DNA of 64,000 nucleotides from Amaranthus tricolor (Eukaryota > Streptophyta > Magnoliopsida > Caryophyllales > Amaranthaceae). Shown piece after piece: positions 56,834 to 64,000 of the stretch. The DNA lies in assembly GCF_026212465.1 (NCBI RefSeq), contig NC_080049.1, positions 20,048,620 to 20,112,619 on the forward strand, read 5' to 3'. The stretch's first letter is position 1; every line of letters starts with the position of its first letter. The notes under the pieces were generated by a model. The model was not told the origin of the DNA. It saw only the letters and a list, made by a program, of their open reading frames with translations, and did not search any database. The position numbers and the translations under genes are program-made.

Positions 56834-59277
56834 TACAAGTTCAAAATTTGTTGAATCATTTGATTCTGCCATTTGATTCTATAATCCGATTCTGAGAGTT
56901 ATTTTGATTTAAGTTAAATTTACGATTTTAACAGTGACCTTGGTTATAATTCACCTGATATCTCTTTTAATATTCAATTATGAAACCAAACATATGGCAT
57001 TTAAACTTTAAGCATTATAATTATATTCAATTCGGAGTCAGGTGTCGGGTCGAATTGAGTCAGAGTAGGGTCGTGTCAAGTCGAAGTCTGGTTGGAGTAT
57101 CGTATTTTATATGAGGTCCAACTTCAGTTTGTCTCTGAATCGAACTCGAACTATATCATCGGATTCAAAGCCGGAAATTATTTTTCCCGAACTCGAATCG
57201 GACTAAATCCTCATATCAGGGGCGAATTCGGACTGAATTAAAGGTTAGAATTAGTCACTTTTATGTTTTAAAATGTCGTACTTGATCCATTTAAGATTAT
57301 ATATTTTTAGTTGAAACTGATTACTTTAAAATTATAATATATTATTTTTGGTTAAAATTGATCACAACCCCAGCGACATAATACAACTAAAAAACCATCA
57401 AATTGAAGATTGGTCAACCCGTATGTGTTCGGTCTCAGTATGAGACTCTCTTTTCTGATCATTTGTTATTTTGATTTTATAGTTTTTCAGTTGTTAAACT
57501 CAATATCGAGTCTAAACCAAAAACAGAATTGAACATAGAACGCATTCTAAATTAAACCAACTTCAAATGTGGGCGAACTAAATTACTTATTTAATTTGAT
57601 TTATTTCAGTGTTCTAATTTTTTTATCAAATTACTTACACGTTGAAAGAACTTTTATTTTTTTTTATTGTCAAGCGGGTATTGGTAGTGAGATATCAATA
57701 TAAACAAATTTATTTTTTCTATTAATGGTTGTACGAGAATTTTAATTAGATGTGCAAGTTGCACCAACAAGTTGTAAAATCCGGTCCTAGCATAAATTAA
57801 AACAAGATGTCAATCTCTATTTAATAGTACTAGTACTACCGAAAAAATTTTGGTATAAATTGTAAATTAAATTGGATTAAATAGAAGTAATAGTATTTGG
57901 TCAGATCAACGGTTCAAATGGTTTAGTTTAATTTTTTTTCATAAAAATTAAGGTTTTTGGTCTGATTTTGATTTTTTATTTTTCAGATCATACCAGACTG
58001 AAAACCGTATTATGGTCAAAAACCGTAGGATTTTTATTTTGTTTGAAATAGATCGTTATCTAAATATACATTGAGATGTAATTTTTTTAATGTTAAAATA
58101 TACTTGAATTATGTTGATGCAATAAACTAATTACGAATTATTATATTTAAGGATTATAGGTGCAAAATTTTTGCATAAATAATTAAATTAAATTAAAAAA
58201 TATTAAAAGAAAAATATAGGCCAGATTCAATCTTATGGTTTAAATAGCCCAATTTGATCTGAAAAAAATTTTAAATCAGAGTTTTTTCTCAATTCTATTT
58301 TTAATATTAGACTAGACCAAATTGGGCATTATAAATCTCTAAGTACTACCATCTAAAAATACAATCCTCCTATAAGGTGCTTCTTGATCTAATACGTTAA
58401 AAGCAACTAGCAACTGGCTACTTATCAGTCTTTAGGTATTAATTAAATTACTTTTGGGTTGACTATCAACTTTTGACTTTTTGATTGATTAAAAAGCAAA
58501 ATAATTTTATTGTTACATGGCTTTTTAGCCGGTTGTAAGATTTAGTTTTAAGTTAAAATAAAAAAAAAATAAAAAAAATAAGTTGGTTGGCTTTTTTCAT
58601 TGGTTTTTGGCTTGTTAGCCTAATTTTTCTTTGTTGTAAAGCCAACAAGGCAACAACTTATACATACTTTTATCAAATATCTCTTTAAACAATTAACTTA
58701 TGTAGCTAGCTCAAAGACCGGCAAAAACGTAAACACTACAAGGGTATGAAATAAATTAAATTTAATACATTTAAAATTATGTACACCATTTGGTGATGCA
58801 TACTAGACATTTGGGTGGTATAGATCATTCCACACCTTAGATACCTACCACCCTAAGCATTCCGAAAAGGGCCTTTATGATCAACAACAACAATGGCATC
58901 CAATGTGGGTGAAATTTGGTACCTTGATACATAAGTCTTATCGATATTGCTTCGAAATATAAAAGGTTTTAGTCTAATAGAATCCTAACTTATACTTAGC
59001 TATCGTATTAAAATGAAATATGTTTATGAAACAATTATTAACAATAATATTATGATTACGGTCCCCCAACATGCATGACTAAAATTGATTAACATAATTT
59101 TAATAAAAAATTACTTGAAAAATCTCATTCTTCATCCGTTTTTCTATGATAATCGCAACTTTCACTTACTTAGAATAATTCCAATTTTTAAGATTATTAT
59201 CCTAAAAAAGTTCATAATTAAATATGGTCATGCTATAATAGGTCTTTTACCCTAAAAAATAATAAAAAGAAAATGAT
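56834..59277. other. AT-rich intergenic DNA with hAT-like and fold-back remnants
   Basis: No gene was recognised. From about 57010 to 57245 GTCGGGTCGAATTGAGTC and CGAACTCGAATCGG words mark a decayed hAT-derived repeat. From about 58380 to 58690 GGCTTTTTAGCCGG and GGCTTGTTAGCC words flank an A-rich centre, a possible small fold-back repeat without clear ends. Confidence 0.4.
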
Positions 59278-60173
59278 CTCTACAAAAAAGATGAAATTAA
59301 GATAAGATCTTGGCGACCATATACTATAACCAAACGTTGTTTGTCGCCATTTCTAACCAGATGGTGACCAGACATGTGTAGTAGCTAGTAGCGATGAAGA
59401 AACGAACTGATGGCAACCACCCTTTTAATTTTATTCTGATTTTGGTTTTGCCTTTTTGTGCTTGTAATTGATTAGTCGCAAATTGATTGTAAATTTGAAA
59501 AAAATAGAGAGAAGTTTTTCGCCCACATTCATATGTCTATACATAATACACAACCCACAATATTAGAAATAATGTTTTAAGATTAATTTTTTTAAGTTAA
59601 TATAAACTTATGAAGTATTATATTTTATTTTTGGTTATACAAAGAGGATTGTGTTCCAACATTTTACTACGACTAATAATACATTAATGGGATTGATATA
59701 ACACAAATACGACTAGTGCCTAGTGGTGGAGAGTTGTGTGCGTTTACCTTTATGCAGGAGGTCTAGGATTTGATTCCTATCTCTTGCATTTCTTTGTAAC
59801 ATTGATAAGTTTCATGCTTGAAGACAATCAATTCCGAAAATTATATTTGGTAATGAGTTTCTAGGCCACGTTAGTGAGATAGTTAGATTTAAAACTTATT
59901 TTATTATAATGAGATATTTTTTATAATGGAGATCAGATCGCTACCATCTTAGTTGTTCGCCATTAGTCTATCACTTATTTGGTCACGAATGACGATCAAA
60001 TGGCTACTAAAATTCAAATGTTCGTCAATGGTAACTATATGGTTGCTATTTTACTGTTGCGGTGATCTGTAGATCAATCAAACACATTTGGTAGCCATCT
60101 GGTCATTATAGGCCTATGTACGTCGGCCAAATGGCTACCAAATTGTTCGGTTTCTTATTTTGTGTTTTTAGAG
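59278..60173. mobile_element. CACTA-like non-autonomous element
   Basis: The left edge reads CTCTACAAAAAAG, one base off a CACTACAAAAAAG terminus. The right edge (TTTTGTGTTTTTAGAG) is roughly its complement. Both ends have subterminal words GGCGACCATA, GATGGTGACCAG, TGGTAACTATATGGTTGC and AATGGCTACCAAA in both orientations. This is a different subterminal vocabulary from the large CACTA element, so it is a separate family. No coding capacity. Boundaries are approximate. Confidence 0.45.
59712..59830 (+). mobile_element. Possible tRNA-derived SINE
   Basis: TAGTGCCTAGTGG (59714-59726) resembles an RNA polymerase III box A, and GGATTTGATTCC (59766-59777) about 40 bp later resembles box B, the usual spacing and the usual head of a plant SINE. 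The 3' end and a target duplication are not clear. It lies inside the CACTA-like element at 59278-60173. Confidence 0.4.
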
Positions 60174-60655
60174 TAATTTGTAAAATTAAAGAATAAGGGA
60201 AAACATTTTTTAAAAATGGGAAAAAACAAATTCTTCCATTGCCACTTGTACTATTCACTCTTTGCTTCTTTACTGTTTGTTTGATTCGCTATTTATGAAG
60301 CTACTAAAGAAAATGAAAATCAAACCACCAAACCACAAATTTTCGAAACTCCATTGTCATGTCAATAGTAAACATGGCTACCAACATGCAATTTACTATG
60401 TTTATTTCAACAAATTATCCTTATTAGATTTCTCATCGTCTTTCACTTCTAATCATGGAAATCGGAAGTTTAAGATCATTTAAGGTGTATGTATTTATTT
60501 TTCACTTGATTTTTTGAAATTTAGCCACACTTAAAGCGTTGCCATATGAAGAGTTGTAATTTATGAAAGGAAAAATGTTGTAGTTTTTGAAATTTCATCA
60601 AGAGATAACATTTTCAACTGGCCGATAAATTAGTACTTTCTAATATAAATATCAT
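60174..60655. other. Intergenic DNA, no gene seen
   Basis: The short plus-strand frame at 60262-60483 shows no recognisable domain. No repeat structure was identified. Confidence 0.45.
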
Positions 60656-61385
60656 TGTTGGAGTAAGAGCCAACCTCATGATGTTGGTGATGGCTTTGAT
60701 CACTGATTGTCCATGCACTATCTTGCACACTTGAGAGTAAAGATGTGAATGGAATAGGATATGAAAACATAAGCTTTGGATTACTTGATGAAGTGATCAT
60801 TGGAGATGATTTGGTATGCCTTGAACAAGGTAAGAGACCACTCTAAGAGGGTCTTGGCATGTGCCTTGAACGAGAAAAGACATAAGTGAAGGGGTGCTCG
60901 AACAAGGTGTGAAGGCAAAAGCAATAACAGAAGCTACTGGATCAGCCACTCATCCGAGTAGGCCTCACACTTGTTCGAGCAGGCTGTTCAGGCCCCATTT
61001 TTGCAATATTTTTTCCGTGTACGAGTTTGGCTTCGGGAGCAAGGCATTTGTCCTAGGGTTTTAACGAACATCATTAGAACGTTGTAGAGAGCTAATACTT
61101 TGAATCAACTAGGGTTTTAACGAAGAGATTTCATTATATTTTGTATCATTGCGTTTACGGGAGATTGACATTAAAGGTTCAATCTTTAGTTTGAGAGAGA
61201 GTTCTCAAAGATTGTGATCTGAGGATTGTCATTGATGTATTGTAGATTATATTAATGATAAGAAACTTGTATTGAGGGGGATGTATCACCTGATTAATCT
61301 TTGTGTTTGTTCTCAATTTTTGTTGTGCTCTGTTTTCGTGTCTTTCTAAACCATTTGCTTTTCATCAAACCTCTAAATCCTTACA
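60656..61385 (+). repeat. LTR-like repeat, copy 2
   Basis: It starts TGTTGGAGT and ends CCTTACA. It is collinear with 35470-36232, sharing TGGATTACTTGATGAAGTG, AGGTTCAATCTTT, TATATTAATGATAAGA and TTGAGGGGG. No matching target duplication or primer site was found. Confidence 0.5.
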
Positions 61386-61496
61386 TTTCAATTATAGATA
61401 TTAGAAGCAACAAACAACAATTACCAAAAAAATTTTTATTGAAACTTGATGGACATGAGTTAAAGTTCAATTTCTGGACTTTTACTATTCCAAAAG

Positions 61497-62683
61497 TGTT
61501 GGCCTCTTAGGTTTTGATGATGACTTCACTTTTAAATAAACAAATATGTTTTAGAAATAGTTTTGTAGGTGAATATCCGATTTTGTTGAAATCATTGATG
61601 AAGCCTATGACTTGGTTCGTGGAAGTTGTACGTGTCTTAGAATATCCAAGAAGTTAGATAAATGCTTAGGACGTTAAAGGTAGACAGACGGTCTACTGTT
61701 CCCAAAGTTGACAATCTGACAGAAGTTGTAGATGGTGACAGTACACTGTTCCCACGACGCAGGTCTGAAGAAAACATCGACTGGAAAATTGCGAATTAAT
61801 TATTTTCTGTTTTTAAGTTGATGTAACGGTTAAGAATTAAATTAATTGCTTAATTAATTAATAAATTGGTTTGCAAAACTATTTTTAGGTTATCTAAAAA
61901 TAGCCTAAGACTTATTCTTTTCTTTAGATGAGATCTCCTATTATTTAGGATCTTTTGTTTTAACTCCTATGCTATTTTTAGCTTGATGGAACTGTTTTCC
62001 TCTTTGAGCAAATGACAGCCGGACATTTATTTTTTGGCAATTCCACTATCTTTTTCTTTTGAGAACGTGTAGGAAGTGGTAGGTGTGTCTAAGGAAACTG
62101 CTGGCTGTTCCCACTATAAATAGGAGGAACATTGCTCAGACCTGGAATCCATCCAAGAGTGTCCATTAAGGGAGATTTATTAAGAAAAATATTTTCAGCT
62201 TTTCAATGCCAATTAATTTATTATATTTTTCTTAAAGCAATTATTTAATTTTTATCCTCTTGAGAAATTGGCCTTGTAAGGGTATTTGTGTGTTTTGTTG
62301 TAACTAGACTTAAGGAAAGTCTAGGGGAATAGAGAAGCTTCAATAAAAGCGTGAGAAGAGAAAGAGAAGGAGAAAGAGAAGAGAAAGAGAAGTAGGCCTA
62401 GAGTAGAGAAGTTTCAAGTGAAGCAAATTGTTTTACGTGATTGTAATTGATTGCCTAAAACATAGTGAGAATTTTGAAATCCCGGGGGGTCATGGTTTTT
62501 TCTTCTTATTAGGCCAAGAAGGTTTCCACGTAAAATCTTTGTCTCCTTTTATCTTTTTCATTTTAAGTTTAAGTTTTATTTTATTATATTTTCGCAAAAA
62601 TTAGAGGCAAAAATCTTAAAAATAATACACAACAATTCACCCCTCCCTCTTGTTGCATTCGATCATCTATTAGCATTTGTACA
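61497..62683 (+). repeat. 5' LTR of a Sirevirus-type copia element
   Basis: It begins TGTTGGCCTCTTAGG and ends TTTGTACA, and is followed three bases on by the primer site. Its length, 1,187 bp, fits the long LTRs of Sireviruses. A TATA box (TATAAATA, 62115-62122) lies in the second half, and a purine-rich GAGAAGAG stretch follows near 62350-62390. Confidence 0.75.
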
Positions 62684-62685
62684 AT

Positions 62686-62696
62686 TGGTATCAGAG
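62686..62696 (+). other. Primer-binding site (initiator tRNA-Met)
   Basis: TGGTATCAGAG lies just after the LTR end, the standard copia primer site. Confidence 0.85.
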
Positions 62697-62752
62697 TAGT
62701 ATTCCTCATTTAATCAGGAAACCCTGAGAGCAGTATCCTGTTCCCTGGCAAG

Positions 62753-64000
62753 ATGTTGAAGATGAACGAACGCATGGAAGAAGGGTACTCTACGCACAGG
62801 CCACCCATGTTCGATAGGAAATTCTATACCTACTGGAAAAATAGGATGAAAATTTTCATAAAGGCCGAAAATTACCAAGTATGGAAAGTAATTGAAATAG
62901 GAGATTTTGAGGTGACGAACATCTACTCCAATAATGAATCAATTCCTAAACCAATCACTGAATATGAAAAGGAATACTTTCAAAAGATGGAAATGAACGC
63001 TCTTGCTATCAAGCTACTTCACTGTGGTCTCGGGCCAAATGAACATAATCGTATCATGGGTTGTAAAATGGCAAAGCAGATTTGGGATCTGCTGGAAGTT
63101 ACCCATGAAGGCACTAGTGAAGTGAAGCGCTCCAAGATTAACCTACTGATGTCCAGATATGAAAGGTTCGTCATGGAACCTAGGGAGAACATTCAAGAGA
63201 TGTTCACCAGGTTCACAAATATCACGAACGAATTAGTCTCTCTTGGTAAGATCATTCCCGTTGATGAACAAGTCAGGAAAGTACTCAGGAGTCTTCCTCA
63301 AGACGAACGCTGGAGAGCTAAGGTCACAGCCATCCAAGAATCAAAAGATTTCACCAAGTTTAATTTGGAAGAGCTGGCTGGTTCCTTCATGACTCACGAG
63401 TTGCATTTGGGAACAGCTGACAGTACCCGAAATAAAGGCTTGGCTCTAGCGGCAAATGATCATGAAGAATCAGAAACTGATGAGGAGGAGACTGCTATGT
63501 TAGCAAGAAAATTCAAAAAATTCTTCAGAAATAGCAGATATGGAAATCAAAGACATAACAAAGAAAGAGAAACTGCTAACACGAAGACAAATTTTGAATG
63601 CCACAAATGTGGAAACACTGACCACTTCATCAAAGATTGCCCTCAATGGAAGAATGACAAGGGCAAGGGAAAGGCAAGAGAAGCTGGAAGACAACCCAAG
63701 AAAGGAAATTTCAAAACAGATTTTCGTAAAGCTATGATCGCAGCCTGGGGTGATACCGAAAGTGAGGCGGAAACAGAAGCTCCAGTAGAAGAAGAAACAG
63801 CAAATCTGTGTCTCATGGCATCTCATCACAGCAAGGATGAAGAGTCCAAGGAAAAAGAGGTAATGTCTTCTAGCTCATTTCCTAAACACCTGTCTAAATT
63901 CAGTAAGAATAAATTAATTAAGCTGCTTTTGGAGACACAAGAGAAATTAGATAAACAGAATACAAAGTGTCTCCAAATTAAGAAAGACCTCAACTCAAGT
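62753..64000 (+). CDS. Sirevirus-type copia gag (gag-pol 5' part), open to the window end
   Basis: From ATG at 62753 the frame is open for 416 codons to the last base. The N-terminal half is a UBN2-type gag domain: HRPPMFDRKFYTYWKNRM, KMAKQIWDLLEVTHEGTSEV, KVLRSLPQDERWRAKVTAI and FNLEELAGSFMTHEL. A single zinc knuckle, CHKCGNTDHFIKDC (CX2CX4HX4C), lies at about residues 283-296, and a further region has WGDTESEAE and ANLCLMA, which in relatives precedes protease. Gag forms the particle that packages the element's RNA. No stop is seen, which fits a fairly young copy. The rest of the polyprotein and the 3' LTR lie outside the window. Confidence 0.85.
   Translation, partial: MLKMNERMEEGYSTHRPPMFDRKFYTYWKNRMKIFIKAENYQVWKVIEIGDFEVTNIYSNNESIPKPITEYEKEYFQKMEMNALAIKLLHCGLGPNEHNRIMGCKMAKQIWDLLEVTHEGTSEVKRSKINLLMSRYERFVMEPRENIQEMFTRFTNITNELVSLGKIIPVDEQVRKVLRSLPQDERWRAKVTAIQESKDFTKFNLEELAGSFMTHELHLGTADSTRNKGLALAANDHEESETDEEETAMLARKFKKFFRNSRYGNQRHNKERETANTKTNFECHKCGNTDHFIKDCPQWKNDKGKGKAREAGRQPKKGNFKTDFRKAMIAAWGDTESEAETEAPVEEETANLCLMASHHSKDEESKEKEVMSSSSFPKHLSKFSKNKLIKLLLETQEKLDKQNTKCLQIKKDLNSS

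Overview
This is a transposon-dense, gene-poor stretch of a flowering-plant nuclear genome, most likely a dicot. The support is AT-rich DNA packed with plant-type Ty1-copia, TRIM, CACTA, hAT, PIF/Harbinger and Mutator-like sequences, GT-AG introns in the transposase genes and initiator-tRNA-Met primer sites on the retroelements. The species cannot be fixed from sequence alone. No intact host gene was recognised. The only host-like coding trace is one possible terminal exon at 7509-7752 (minus).

Layout. 0.8-4.8 kb: a TRIM, a fold-back MITE, a CACTA-like remnant, and a 1.5-kb Mutator-like element with a perfect 9-bp target duplication that carries a broken GRF-zinc-finger gene. 4.8-10.3 kb: AT-rich intergenic DNA. 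10.3-12.7 kb: two non-coding LTR elements of one family in opposite orientations. 14.7-16.9 kb: old repeats. 17.2-22.7 kb: a complete but decayed Ty1-copia element (minus, target duplication ATAAT) with a 634-bp hAT MITE inside its reverse transcriptase. 22.75-27.2 kb: a PIF/Harbinger element (target duplication TAA) with intact-looking transposase and Myb/SANT genes. 27.8-34.6 kb: a probable 2.6-kb solo LTR interrupted by a hAT element that encodes an apparently intact 812-aa transposase. That hAT is flanked by a perfect 317-bp direct duplication, and its left end is truncated.

35.5-44.3 kb: an LTR-like repeat, a second full-length hAT (36505-40112, perfect 8-bp target duplication) with a broken transposase, a copia fragment, a MITE, a TRIM and another CACTA-like remnant. 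44.4-44.8 kb: a palindrome-rich block between ATT microsatellites. 46.45-54.74 kb: a degenerate autonomous-type CACTA element (minus) with both genes recognisable, inserted into a repeat whose uninterrupted relative lies at 15.05-15.84 kb. 55.3-56.8 kb: a probable solo LTR. 59.3-60.2 kb: a CACTA-like non-autonomous element holding a SINE-like insert. 60.7-61.4 kb: a second copy of the LTR-like repeat from 35.5 kb. 61.5 kb to the end: the 5' LTR, primer site and open gag of a Sirevirus-type copia element that runs out of the window.

The genes do not form a host pathway. Each belongs to its own mobile element. The most unusual structures are the 317-bp duplication around the hAT at 28.3-32.1 kb, the GRF gene inside the Mutator-like element, the extra internal block of subterminal repeats and palindromic TATA region in the CACTA element, and the palindrome block at 44.5 kb.
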